DNA of 64,000 bases, from contig NZ_OY781470.1 of NCBI RefSeq assembly GCF_963676935.1, positions 2,700,680 to 2,764,679 on the forward strand, given 5' to 3'. Position numbers and translations under genes: made by a program. The stretch comes from Halarcobacter sp. Its GTDB lineage: Bacteria > Campylobacterota > Campylobacteria > Campylobacterales > Arcobacteraceae. The notes beneath the pieces are model-generated. The model saw only the letters and a program-made list of their open reading frames with translations. It did not search any database and was not told the DNA's origin. Of the stretch, positions 17,558-27,231 are shown piece after piece (positions within the stretch are counted from its first letter, which is position 1; the number at the start of each line of letters is the position of its first letter).

Positions 17558-19201
17558 CTATTTATTATACATTAACGTATAATACTCATGTACCATTCTT
17601 CCCGAATCAAAGGCTGGTATTACATCTGAAATTGAGTTTTTCTTCACATTTAACCATTCTTTTTTATTATCATAATATAAAGGTATAATTTTATTTTCTA
17701 AAGTGTCCATCAAGTTTTTATTATCTAATCTATCTTGTTCTTCTATTGATAGACCTCTTCCCTCTGTTGGAATTGTAAAAGAGTTAATCCCTTCTCTACA
17801 AAATTCTGGATGCCAACCATCAGCAATAGATAAATTAATCGCTCCATTCATTGCAGCACTCATACCACTTGTACCACTAGCTTCCCTTGTAACTCGTGGA
17901 GTATTAAGCCAAATATCAGATCCTTTTTTTAGTTTCATTGAAAGATCTAATTCATACCCAATCAATACTGCAATATTTTTGTACGATCTTGCCATATAAT
18001 TTAATTCATTAAAAATATTTATTGCTTGTGCATCAAAGGGATAAGGTTTCCCTGCCCATACAATTTGAATAGGGTATTTTTGATTATTTATCATATTTTC
18101 AAATCTTTGCAAATCGTGCTTTAATAAGCCAGGTCTTTTATATTCAGCAAATCTTCTCGCCCAAACTATAGTCAAAATATCAGGATCAAACATCTTTCCT
18201 GTTTGATTTGCCACCTCATCAAAAAGCAATCTTTTTAAGTGCTTTTTTCTAGCTTCTAGTTCAAAATCTTCATGTTCATCTAAAGCTTTCAATAAGCCTT
18301 TATCAGTCCAATATTTTCTATTTTGTGCATTAGTAATAGATATAATATCGCATCTTTCATCTACAAAATTCCACATCTCATTTGCAACATCACTATGGAT
18401 TTTTGAAACACCATTAGCAATCTTTGAGATTTTTAAAGCCCCTACAGTTAATGAAAATTTTTCACCCTCAACACCTGTTATAGTTCTAACCTCTTCTAAT
18501 GAAGTTTCACTAAAAAATCCCATTTTATTTAAAAGATTTATATCATGCTCTTCATTTCCTGCTGCCTCAGGGGTATGAGTAGTAAAGACAACTCTTTTTT
18601 TAACCTCTTCTATATCTTTAAATTTTTTATATAATTCAAAAGCCATTGGCAAAGAGTGCCCTTCATTCATATGATAAACATCAGGATTATATTTCAACTC
18701 CTCTAATACTTTTGTACCACCAATTCCCAATATAATCTCTTGTGCAATTCTAGTTTCTGTATTTGAGTCATAAAGCTTATGGGTAATAGTTCTTGATAAA
18801 TAATCATTTTCTGGAATATCTGTAGATAAAAGAATTAAAGGAGCACTGTTAAATAGTTCACTTGGTACTAAATATGCTCGTACATAAACAGGTTTTCCAT
18901 TTATATCTACACTTACAGTTATATTTAAATCTTCTAAAAAATAGTATCTTTTTCTTCTAAACTCAATTTTCAAATATCTATCTTCATCTCTATTTTGGTC
19001 ATAATAACCATAACTCCACAACATCCCTATACCAACAAGATTTTGTTTTAAATCGTAAGCACTTCTCATATGTGAACCTGCAAGGAATCCTAAACCACCT
19101 GAATAAATTTTTAAAGCTTGATGGATTGCAAACTCCATCGAAAAGTAAGCAACACTTTTTGAATACTTTTTGTCAATCTCATATTTATGTAAATAACTCA
19201 T
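17558..19201 (-). CDS. Alpha-glucan phosphorylase family (GT35-like) protein lacking the PLP lysine
   Basis: The 547-aa protein belongs to the short alpha-glucan phosphorylase group: VAYFSMEFAIH at ~18, GGLGFLAGSH, VVFTTHTPEAAGNEEHD, WARRFAEYKRPGL and TREASGTSGMSAAMNG. In phosphorylases the last motif has Lys directly after GTSGM or GTGNM, the residue that binds PLP; here it is Ser (codon AGT, residue ~448). Without PLP it should not perform phosphorolysis by the known mechanism and may instead be a glycosyltransferase of the same GT-B fold. It sits beside glgA and pgm in the operon. Confidence 0.82.
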   Translation of the reverse strand: MSYLHKYEIDKKYSKSVAYFSMEFAIHQALKIYSGGLGFLAGSHMRSAYDLKQNLVGIGMLWSYGYYDQNRDEDRYLKIEFRRKRYYFLEDLNITVSVDINGKPVYVRAYLVPSELFNSAPLILLSTDIPENDYLSRTITHKLYDSNTETRIAQEIILGIGGTKVLEELKYNPDVYHMNEGHSLPMAFELYKKFKDIEEVKKRVVFTTHTPEAAGNEEHDINLLNKMGFFSETSLEEVRTITGVEGEKFSLTVGALKISKIANGVSKIHSDVANEMWNFVDERCDIISITNAQNRKYWTDKGLLKALDEHEDFELEARKKHLKRLLFDEVANQTGKMFDPDILTIVWARRFAEYKRPGLLKHDLQRFENMINNQKYPIQIVWAGKPYPFDAQAINIFNELNYMARSYKNIAVLIGYELDLSMKLKKGSDIWLNTPRVTREASGTSGMSAAMNGAINLSIADGWHPEFCREGINSFTIPTEGRGLSIEEQDRLDNKNLMDTLENKIIPLYYDNKKEWLNVKKNSISDVIPAFDSGRMVHEYYTLMYNK

Positions 19202-19212
19202 TTTTATCCCTT

Positions 19213-20640
19213 TTATGATTTATATAGATTTAAATACTCTTTAGCAGAATGGATCCATGAGTTATCAACACCCATATTGTGCTTAGAGATTCTTTCAAAT
19301 TTGTCTTTATTTCCATATAAAGAAAATGCCTTTGCAAGTGCATGATTAAACCAAAAAAGATTATACTCATCAAAAGTTATTCCTAAACCTAAAGAAGAGT
19401 TTTCAATATCTTTTATATCAGTAAAATCTGTCACAGTATCTTTTAACCCACCAGTTTTTGATACAAGGGGAAGAACTCCATATTCCATAGCAATCATTTG
19501 ATTTAAACCACAAGGTTCAAAAAGTGAAGGCATCAATAAAAAATCTGCACTAGCATAAAGTTTTCTACTAAAAGCTTCGTCATAACCTATTTTTATATGA
19601 ATATTATCATATACACCTACCAAGCTTCCAAAACTATGATTATAAATATCTTCTCCACTTCCTAAGATAACAAAGTTAGCTTCATAGGTTTTGAATAAAC
19701 TAATTGCATCTAATATTAAATCAACACCTTTTTGAGAAGTGAATCTTCCTACAAAGATAAAAAGAGCTCTTTTGTCATCTTTTAAACCTAATTCTTTACA
19801 TAAATTTATTTTATTTTCTAACTTTCCACCATATTCATCTATTGAAAAATTTTTATCTATAAATTTATCTTTTGAAGGACTAAATACTTCAGTACTTATA
19901 CCATTTACAATACCTTTTAATTTATAACTATTAACTCTCAATGTTTCATCTAATGTTTCACCAAAAGCTGGAGTTTGTATCTCTTGCGCATATGTTTTAC
20001 TAACTGTTGTAATACTATCACTAAAAGATATTCCTGCTTTTAAAAAATTTACATTATCAAAATACTCTAAACCATCAAATTTAAAACAACTTTTCCAGTC
20101 TATTTCCAATTCATCCATCACTTTTTTAGGAAAAATCCCTTGATAGGCCAAATTATGTATAGTTAAAACTGTTTTTTGTTTTAGTTTGTATCTAGTTTTC
20201 ATAAGTAATGGGATTAAAGAAGTTTGCCAATCATTTACATGAACAACATCTATTTTTAGTTTCAGCCTTATCATAACTTCTAATACAGCATATGAAAAAA
20301 GTCCAAATCTTAAAGCGTTATCACCAAAATCACCAAAATCATCATTGTACAATCCCCATCTATCACATAAAACTGGATTATAAATAAAAAGTTCATCCCT
20401 ATTGTTTTTATTTTCAAAAATATCAAACTGGTGTCTAACACCAAAAAGCCAATAGTCAAAAGTTAGCCCATTGTAAATAATTTCATATTTTTCTCTATCA
20501 ACTTGATTATATAAAGGCATAACAGTATAAACTTTTTGCCCTTCGTCTCTTAATGACTCAGGAAGCGCATGAGCCACATCTGCTAAGCCTCCTGTTTTTG
20601 CATAAGGGAATATTTCACTTGCGGCAAATAGAATATTCAT
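19213..20640 (-). CDS. glgA: Glycogen synthase (GT5)
   Basis: The 475-aa GT5 enzyme carries FPYAKTGGLADVAHALP (~12-28), the nucleotide-sugar KxGGL motif, plus HVNDWQTSLIPL, a FVGRFTSQKG stretch and the C-terminal EPCGLNQMIAMEYG with its catalytic Glu. It elongates alpha-1,4-glucan from ADP-glucose (usual in bacteria) or UDP-glucose. No glgC-type ADP-glucose pyrophosphorylase is in the window. It overlaps the GalT-like gene by 4 nt. Confidence 0.95.
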   Translation of the reverse strand: MNILFAASEIFPYAKTGGLADVAHALPESLRDEGQKVYTVMPLYNQVDREKYEIIYNGLTFDYWLFGVRHQFDIFENKNNRDELFIYNPVLCDRWGLYNDDFGDFGDNALRFGLFSYAVLEVMIRLKLKIDVVHVNDWQTSLIPLLMKTRYKLKQKTVLTIHNLAYQGIFPKKVMDELEIDWKSCFKFDGLEYFDNVNFLKAGISFSDSITTVSKTYAQEIQTPAFGETLDETLRVNSYKLKGIVNGISTEVFSPSKDKFIDKNFSIDEYGGKLENKINLCKELGLKDDKRALFIFVGRFTSQKGVDLILDAISLFKTYEANFVILGSGEDIYNHSFGSLVGVYDNIHIKIGYDEAFSRKLYASADFLLMPSLFEPCGLNQMIAMEYGVLPLVSKTGGLKDTVTDFTDIKDIENSSLGLGITFDEYNLFWFNHALAKAFSLYGNKDKFERISKHNMGVDNSWIHSAKEYLNLYKS

Positions 20641-21659
20641 CTACTCTCCTTGTATATTTTTGCTGCCGTTTCTGGCAATATTACATTTATATTTATATCT
20701 GTATTTTGTTCAAATCCAGCCTCTTTATAAATTCTTGGTTTTATTTCAATATTAAATCTAAAATAGTTTTTTGTATTTACGTCATAATCCTTATATGGAG
20801 CATTATTAATTATCATATTAAAAGAGATATCTCCTAATGCTGCATAAAATTTTGAGAAATACTCTTTTGTTATATCACATAAAGCACTTAAATCACTTTT
20901 ATTAAATTCACTTAAAGAAGCTAATTTTTTCTTTGATACAATTTTTACTTCAAAGGCAAACTGTGATGCATAAGGACAATACAATACAAATTCACTATTC
21001 TGTGCAATTATATTTTTCTCATAATTCAACTCTTCATATAAGATATCATCAAATAATGCTCTATTATGGGTTTCAAAATACTCTTTTTGATACTCTACAT
21101 TCTCTTTAATTTTTTTAGGTAAAAAAGGCAATCCCATAATTTGAGAATGGGAATGGGACATTGAAGCACCAGCATCTTCACCTTGGTTTTTAAAAATAGA
21201 CAAATAGGCTAACCTATCATCATTTTTTAAATTTATAACCCTACTTTGCAATATTGTAAAATAGTTTATTAAATCATTAAAATCGTAATTCCAGATTTGC
21301 TTATCATGATTTGGTGTTTCTATTACAACTTCATGAGCCCCAAAACCACTTGATTTTTCAAAAAAACTGTCTCTAGTTGATTGAAAGGGAATATCTATTG
21401 ATAAAGCATTATATAGATTAGGTACGACTCTGCATTTCCATTTTCCATCTTGTGAAACCCTTGCAATTTCATGGGGAGTAAACTCCTCTCTTTCTAAATC
21501 AAAAGGACATTTATCATGTATTATTTCACCAAGATATATATCCTTTTTATTGTTTAAATCTTTTGGTCTCTTAAGCCGTTCAGGAGCGAAAAGTGTCCAT
21601 TCTCTTGCTAATTTACAATATCTAAACTCTGACACATTATCTCCTATTAAATATACCAA
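20637..21659 (-). CDS. GalT-like hexose-1-phosphate nucleotidylyltransferase
   Basis: The 340-aa HIT-superfamily protein is of the GalT branch. The active site is MSHSHSQIMG (~165-174; consensus HPHxQ), preceded by a GAHEVVIETPNHD segment. The CxxC zinc pair of GalT is reduced to CPFDLER, with one Cys. Members move UMP or AMP between sugar phosphates; relatives include ADP-glucose phosphorylases. Placed between glgA and a GH57 amylase, it may act on glucose-1-P and nucleotide-glucose rather than galactose (inference). It overlaps both neighbours (4 nt and 13 nt). Confidence 0.82.
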   Translation of the reverse strand: MVYLIGDNVSEFRYCKLAREWTLFAPERLKRPKDLNNKKDIYLGEIIHDKCPFDLEREEFTPHEIARVSQDGKWKCRVVPNLYNALSIDIPFQSTRDSFFEKSSGFGAHEVVIETPNHDKQIWNYDFNDLINYFTILQSRVINLKNDDRLAYLSIFKNQGEDAGASMSHSHSQIMGLPFLPKKIKENVEYQKEYFETHNRALFDDILYEELNYEKNIIAQNSEFVLYCPYASQFAFEVKIVSKKKLASLSEFNKSDLSALCDITKEYFSKFYAALGDISFNMIINNAPYKDYDVNTKNYFRFNIEIKPRIYKEAGFEQNTDININVILPETAAKIYKESR

Positions 21660-23728
21660 TTTTTTAAAAATAGATTATCAAAATCAAGAATAACTTCATC
21701 ATATAAAGGATATCTTTGGATTTTTTTATTATTTTCATACAACTCAAACATAAGATTTATTTTTTTCTCTCGATAATCATAAAGTTTTAACTCTACACCT
21801 TTATCAAAAGCAATATCAAAATATAAACCATTTTGTTCAATACTTGTTTTCTCTTTTTTTATATCAAATATAAATATCATATCATTTAAAGTTAACCTTA
21901 ACTCAAAATTTGATTTATATTGGATCTTTTCACCCTTTAAATATAGAAAAAGATTTGGTTCTTTGTCAATACCATAATAAAGATATTCAACTAATAAAGC
22001 TGAGGAATCCATAGTACTAAACTCTTTTTTTATATCAAATCTTCCACTATTTAACCATTCAAAAAAGTTACTCATATTTCCATCAATAGTAGGAAAAATA
22101 AAATCTGTAGGTTCTATATTTATTAACTTACCTTTATCTTTTTTTACTATTGGAGTATAGATATCTGAAGGTACATCTTGATCCATTAACCTATAAATAT
22201 TTTTTAAATGTGCCCTAAACTGATCATCAAATTGATGATTTAGTTCTGTATAGTGATCATCTCCATACCACCAAAACCAGTCACTTCCCAATGCAATTAA
22301 AAACTCTTTTTCTATTTGTTTTATTGTTCTTTCATCTAAAGAGTCTTTTATTTTATCATAATCAAATTTTGTCATATCAAGAAGTTCCCAAGCTTTGTTC
22401 TTTTGTGAACTTCCTATCCAAATATCAAAATTTCCATTAATCCAACTACCACTTGATAATCTATGTAAAGGTGTAGTTTCAAGTTCATCTATAGTTTCGA
22501 TCTCATCAAAAAGAGTTAACTCACACCAATCTTGTGTAGATAAAAGTTCATATAGATTTTCAAAAAAATCCTTTGCATTGTTTGGGAAAAACTCCCAAGC
22601 ATTTTCTCCATCCAAAATAACTGGTACTACTATACTATCTTGTGCACTTAGATATATGTTTTTTAAATGTGAAACAAAATCACTTGCTGCTTCTTTTGCA
22701 TTTTTTTTACTATATTCAAATCCTATTAAATCACTTAAATATTTATCTCTAAAAAATAGATTTACTTTTCCCTCTTCTGTCATAAAAGAATAAGACTTAT
22801 ACAACATCTCTTTATTAGATTTTTGTAAAGATTTAAAAAGTATCTCTTCATCAGAGCATGCCCATTTTACACCATTTTTAGCCAATAGTTCTATGGTTTT
22901 TTCACTAACACTTCCTTCACTTGGCCAAAACCCATTTGGTTTTGTATCAAAATGTTTCTCATAATATTCAATTGCATTACTCACTTGTTTTGAAGCAAAT
23001 CCTTTATAATCTGCACTCTTAGTAATAGGCAAAATGACATCTGGTTTTGCTTCAACAGCACTTTTCCTATCAAGTAATAGGGGCAAGATTGGATGATAAA
23101 AAGGTGTTGTTGATATTGCAATTTGCCCTTTTTCTTTTAACTTTTTATAATAAGGAATAATTTGTTCAAGAAAAGAAAACATTGCTTGAACTAAATCTAG
23201 TTTTTGATTTTGAGAGAAACCCCTTTGTTGATTTATCAACTCTTTTATTAAAAAATTAGTTTCCCTTAAATAATTACCACACCAAGTAAGTAAAAATAAA
23301 ACCTCTAATTCTATTATCTCTTCATTACTAAAGTTTAACAAAGTATTATTATCTGATCTAAATTTTAGTAATAGTTCATTGTATCTAGGAAAGGGTTTTA
23401 TCATATGTTGTTCATTTGGCAAGAAAAGATACTCTTCTAAAAATAGCCTCTCTTCATTGCTTAAGGTTGAAGGTTCTTTTCTTAAATACTCAATAAACTT
23501 ATCATTTGCTTCACCTTTTATATACTCTTCTATTTGTGCCAATAAAGATGGTACTAAATTAAAAGTAGCCTTTATGTTAGGAAAATTTTCCATATACCAA
23601 GGTATATCATAATAGTCTTTTGTAGCATGTAAAAAGACCCAAGGCATTAAAGTTGATTTAGAATAATCATCTTTATAATAAGGTTGATGCATATGCCATA
23701 AAAATGACAAATATATTTTTTTATTCAC
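21647..23728 (-). CDS. GH57 alpha-amylase-type glycoside hydrolase
   Basis: The 693-aa protein opens with the GH57 motif FLWHMHQPYY. The likely nucleophile is Glu in WPSEGSVSEK (~270) and the acid/base Asp in VILDGENAWEFF (~372). The WFWWYGDDHYTEL motif (~490) is typical of the long GH57 alpha-amylase / alpha-mannosidase-like subgroup. There is no signal peptide, so the substrate is intracellular, presumably stored glucan. It overlaps the fusion gene upstream by 8 nt. Confidence 0.88.
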   Translation of the reverse strand: MNKKIYLSFLWHMHQPYYKDDYSKSTLMPWVFLHATKDYYDIPWYMENFPNIKATFNLVPSLLAQIEEYIKGEANDKFIEYLRKEPSTLSNEERLFLEEYLFLPNEQHMIKPFPRYNELLLKFRSDNNTLLNFSNEEIIELEVLFLLTWCGNYLRETNFLIKELINQQRGFSQNQKLDLVQAMFSFLEQIIPYYKKLKEKGQIAISTTPFYHPILPLLLDRKSAVEAKPDVILPITKSADYKGFASKQVSNAIEYYEKHFDTKPNGFWPSEGSVSEKTIELLAKNGVKWACSDEEILFKSLQKSNKEMLYKSYSFMTEEGKVNLFFRDKYLSDLIGFEYSKKNAKEAASDFVSHLKNIYLSAQDSIVVPVILDGENAWEFFPNNAKDFFENLYELLSTQDWCELTLFDEIETIDELETTPLHRLSSGSWINGNFDIWIGSSQKNKAWELLDMTKFDYDKIKDSLDERTIKQIEKEFLIALGSDWFWWYGDDHYTELNHQFDDQFRAHLKNIYRLMDQDVPSDIYTPIVKKDKGKLINIEPTDFIFPTIDGNMSNFFEWLNSGRFDIKKEFSTMDSSALLVEYLYYGIDKEPNLFLYLKGEKIQYKSNFELRLTLNDMIFIFDIKKEKTSIEQNGLYFDIAFDKGVELKLYDYREKKINLMFELYENNKKIQRYPLYDEVILDFDNLFLKNWYI

Positions 23729-26204
23729 TTATCCACTTTTCTATTTTATCTTGATATGAGTAAAAAATCTTTCCAGCACTTTTTTCATCTTCAGCCTGAA
23801 CATAAAGATTTATATACTCATTGTGTTGATCAGGAACCATAAGTATCCATTCATCATCATTCATCCAAATTTTAATTCCATCTGTTGAAGATGTTTTTTT
23901 CCCTTTAGCATCTTCAAGAAATTTTCTCATCATTTTCCCTTTTAGAGAACTAGGACAAGGTATATTTTCACCTTTATATGAAAATTCTGGTATATCATTA
24001 TGTAATTTAGATAATTTTTTACCTGATTTTTCAAGTAATTCCAAAATTTTAAAACTTGTGAAAATAGAATCCCTATTTAATCCAAATTCATTAAAAGCGA
24101 AATGCCCATCACTATCAGCAATCAAATCATACTCTTTTAACTGCTCAGCTTTAAAACTAGATAGTTTTTCCCTTGAAACCTCTATATTATCATAAGTTAC
24201 AAAGTCTGGTGCCCATGCAGGTAAAATCACTTTTAATTTTCTATCTGTTGTACTATCTAATAAAGCTAAAATCACTAATAACAATTTATAATCATAAATC
24301 AATTCACCTTTATTATCAATCACTTGTAGTTTATGTCCATTTGGATATATTAAAAAACCACAATCAAAATTTAAACCTCTAACAATATTTTGCATATTTT
24401 CTTGGGTTTTGACAATATCATTAGGTTTTAATTTTTCACTTTTATGAGCATTTAATATAATGTTTTCAACCCCCAATTCATTTATGATTTTAGGATAAAT
24501 ATCTGAAGTTGAACCATTCATAATATCTATAGCAACTTTAAGTTCACTATCTTTAAATAAGTTTTTATCAAAAGAGTTTTCAATTGTTTGAATATAAACA
24601 TCTCTAAGATTTTTATCTTCACTAATTGTACCTATCTCATCATATTTTACTTTTCTAAAATTTTCTCTAAAAAATATTCTCTCAACAGATTGAGCTAATT
24701 TAGTATCTAAAACTAATCCCTCATTTGTAAAAAATATTATCTCTGTTTGAGTTGGGTCAAAAACTGATTGTCTTAAGTGTATCCCTGCAACAACATCATC
24801 TGTTTTGCTTAAAGCATGTCTCATCACGTTTGACGGAACATTATATGGGTCAACAATATTAACTCCGGTTGAAAGAATCCCTGCAACAAATGCTCTTTTT
24901 AACATAAATGTAGATTTATGATAATCCCTTGAAACATAAATTGAACACCCAACAGGAAGAATTGAACCAAAAGCACCTGCAAGCTTAGTAGTCATTTCAC
25001 AAGAAAGTTCTATATTAGTTCTTCCTATAACTGCCCCATCTTCAAAAATTGAAGATTTATATCTATTCCCCCAGATTATATTTGAACTAACTACAGATGA
25101 AGCTTCTAAAACTTTATCTGGCCACATAATAATATCCTTTTCAAAAGATACTTTCTTATTTACCAAACATTTTTCAGCCATAATAACACCAAATGAAGCT
25201 TTAGTTTCATCTTTTATAGTATTATTATTACAAATAACTGAATTATTTAGTTTTACTTTTACACCAATTTTTACATCATTCCAAAGTATTGAATCAATAA
25301 TTTCTGAATGTTTACTAATTCTACAATTATCTCCAATTACACAATTTTTTAAAGTAACACCCTCATCAATAGATACATTTTTACCAATGATTACGGTTCC
25401 TTCTACTCTAATTTTTTTATTAAGTTTACTACCATCTTCTAAATAAACATTACCTTTGTCTATCTTTGATACTTGACCCTTAGAAGGAAGTTTTATTTCA
25501 CCACTAAATATATCTTTAAATACTTCTCTATAACTTTCAGGATTACCTACATCTCTCCAGTAACCTTTATGAGAGCATCCCCAAAGAGGTATCTCTTGCT
25601 TCATCATTTTAGGAAATAAATCTTTAGCAAAATCAAAATTTTGTTTATAAGGAATCAAATCTAAAACTTCAGGTTCAATAATATATATACCTGTATTAAT
25701 AGTATCACTAAAAACCTCACCCCAACTAGGTTTTTCTAAAAACCTTTCTATTCTATCCTCTTCATTTGCAATTACAACACCAAATTGTAATGGATTTTCA
25801 ACAGATGTAAGTGTAATTGTTAATTGTGATTGTTTTTTTTCATGAAATCTTTTTATTTTTTTAAAATCAAAATCAGTAACTAAATCTCCACTAACAATTA
25901 TAAATGTTTCATCCAAAAACTCTTTTGCAAAAGCAACTGCTCCAGCTGTTCCATAATCATCATCAGGTAAAAAGTACTCTATTTTAACACCTAAGTCTGA
26001 ACCATCTTTAAAATAGTCTTTTATAATATCAGGTTTAAAATATAATAATACTCCAATTTCAGTAATACCTAACTCATCCCTTAACTTTATGATTATATGC
26101 TCCATCATAGGTCTATTTAATATAGGAAGCATAGGTTTAGGAACAGAATTTGTCAATGGTTGAATTCTTGTTCCAAACCCACCAGCTAATACAATCGCTT
26201 TCAT
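23721..26204 (-). CDS. Sugar nucleotidyltransferase - LbH - phosphomannomutase-type fusion
   Basis: The 827-aa three-part protein comprises residues ~1-230, an NTP_transferase (LAGGFGTRIQPLT, then VPKPMLPILNRP, GDLVTDFD and EKPSWGEVFSDTINTGIYI); ~245-370, hexapeptide left-handed beta-helix repeats; and ~380-827, a phosphohexomutase-like part. The mutase part keeps RDYHKSTFMLKRAF in place of a TASHNP loop and DSDGHF in place of DGDGDR, as in mannose-1-P guanylyltransferase fusions of other bacteria. By context it may supply nucleotide-glucose for GlgA; GDP-mannose synthesis is the family's usual label. Confidence 0.85.
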   Translation of the reverse strand: MKAIVLAGGFGTRIQPLTNSVPKPMLPILNRPMMEHIIIKLRDELGITEIGVLLYFKPDIIKDYFKDGSDLGVKIEYFLPDDDYGTAGAVAFAKEFLDETFIIVSGDLVTDFDFKKIKRFHEKKQSQLTITLTSVENPLQFGVVIANEEDRIERFLEKPSWGEVFSDTINTGIYIIEPEVLDLIPYKQNFDFAKDLFPKMMKQEIPLWGCSHKGYWRDVGNPESYREVFKDIFSGEIKLPSKGQVSKIDKGNVYLEDGSKLNKKIRVEGTVIIGKNVSIDEGVTLKNCVIGDNCRISKHSEIIDSILWNDVKIGVKVKLNNSVICNNNTIKDETKASFGVIMAEKCLVNKKVSFEKDIIMWPDKVLEASSVVSSNIIWGNRYKSSIFEDGAVIGRTNIELSCEMTTKLAGAFGSILPVGCSIYVSRDYHKSTFMLKRAFVAGILSTGVNIVDPYNVPSNVMRHALSKTDDVVAGIHLRQSVFDPTQTEIIFFTNEGLVLDTKLAQSVERIFFRENFRKVKYDEIGTISEDKNLRDVYIQTIENSFDKNLFKDSELKVAIDIMNGSTSDIYPKIINELGVENIILNAHKSEKLKPNDIVKTQENMQNIVRGLNFDCGFLIYPNGHKLQVIDNKGELIYDYKLLLVILALLDSTTDRKLKVILPAWAPDFVTYDNIEVSREKLSSFKAEQLKEYDLIADSDGHFAFNEFGLNRDSIFTSFKILELLEKSGKKLSKLHNDIPEFSYKGENIPCPSSLKGKMMRKFLEDAKGKKTSSTDGIKIWMNDDEWILMVPDQHNEYINLYVQAEDEKSAGKIFYSYQDKIEKWISE

Positions 26205-26243
26205 TTTTTACCTTTCCTTTTAGATTTTTTTAGACTTTTTTTA

Positions 26244-27221
26244 TTAGTTAACTAACCTTTTGGCTAATTCTAATAAATCATCTCTAATTTTATATTTTTG
26301 TGAATTTACGTGTTCAATTGTTACAAATTGGAATTCACTTTTGTTATAAACTATTACACTTCCTCCCTTATGGTCTGAAAGAAGCTTATCTATAGAGTAT
26401 GTAACAAACTCTGAAGCCATTAATCTATCAAAAACCGTTGGATTACCTCCCCTTTGAACATGTCCTAAAATTGTTGCTCTTGTTTCAATACCAATATCAG
26501 TTTCTAACCATTGTACAAGTTGATTTGTACTTGTACATTTATCATGATTACAACCTTCTGCAACAACACAAACTATATATTTACGCCCTTTTTCTAATTC
26601 TTCTTTAAGTCTATTACCTATAGATTCTAAATCATAATCAAGTTCAGGAATAATACAAACCTCAGCCCCACAAGTAATTGCAGATACCAATGCCAAATAT
26701 CCACAATCTCTTCCCATAGTTTCAATCACACAAGCTCTTTTAAAAGAAGCAGAAGTATCTCTAATAGCATCTGTTGCTTCTCTTATTATATTTAGTGCGG
26801 TATCCACACCTAAACAATACTCTGTACCATATATATCATTATCAATTGTAGCAGGAACTCCTACAAAGTTCACCCCAAAATCTTTATAAAATTGGTTTAA
26901 TGCTCTAAAAGAACCATCTCCACCTAAAATAACAATCTTATCTATTCCATGCTTTTTTAGATTTTCAAAAGCTTGTTTTCTATACTCATATTCAAAAAAT
27001 CTTTTTGACCTTGAAGACCTTATTTTGGTACCACCTTCATGCATGATTCCAGCTACATCTTCATATGTTGCAGCTTTAATATTTCCATCAATGAGACCTT
27101 CCAAACCATCATATATTAAATATGGTTGAACATCTTTTGTAAAACAATAATCTACAAACTGTTTAATTGCAGGGTTCATACCTGCACAATCTCCTCCGGA
27201 GGTCATTATTGCTATTGACAT
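26244..27221 (-). CDS. pfkA: 6-phosphofructokinase (ATP-type)
   Basis: The start is taken at ATG 27221 (MSIAIMTSGGDCAG), with AAAAGGT upstream; the frame extends 9 codons further but into the gap gene. The protein is 325 aa with SGGDCAGMNPAIK, ILGGDGSFRALN (Gly after GGD as in ATP-dependent enzymes), PATIDNDIYGTE with catalytic Asp, and ETMGRDCGYLAL. It phosphorylates fructose-6-P. It is the operon's second gene, 10 nt after gap. PFK is absent from well-studied Campylobacter and Helicobacter, so its presence is informative. Confidence 0.93.
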   Translation of the reverse strand: MSIAIMTSGGDCAGMNPAIKQFVDYCFTKDVQPYLIYDGLEGLIDGNIKAATYEDVAGIMHEGGTKIRSSRSKRFFEYEYRKQAFENLKKHGIDKIVILGGDGSFRALNQFYKDFGVNFVGVPATIDNDIYGTEYCLGVDTALNIIREATDAIRDTSASFKRACVIETMGRDCGYLALVSAITCGAEVCIIPELDYDLESIGNRLKEELEKGRKYIVCVVAEGCNHDKCTSTNQLVQWLETDIGIETRATILGHVQRGGNPTVFDRLMASEFVTYSIDKLLSDHKGGSVIVYNKSEFQFVTIEHVNSQKYKIRDDLLELAKRLVN

Positions 27222-27231
27222 CAAATACCTT

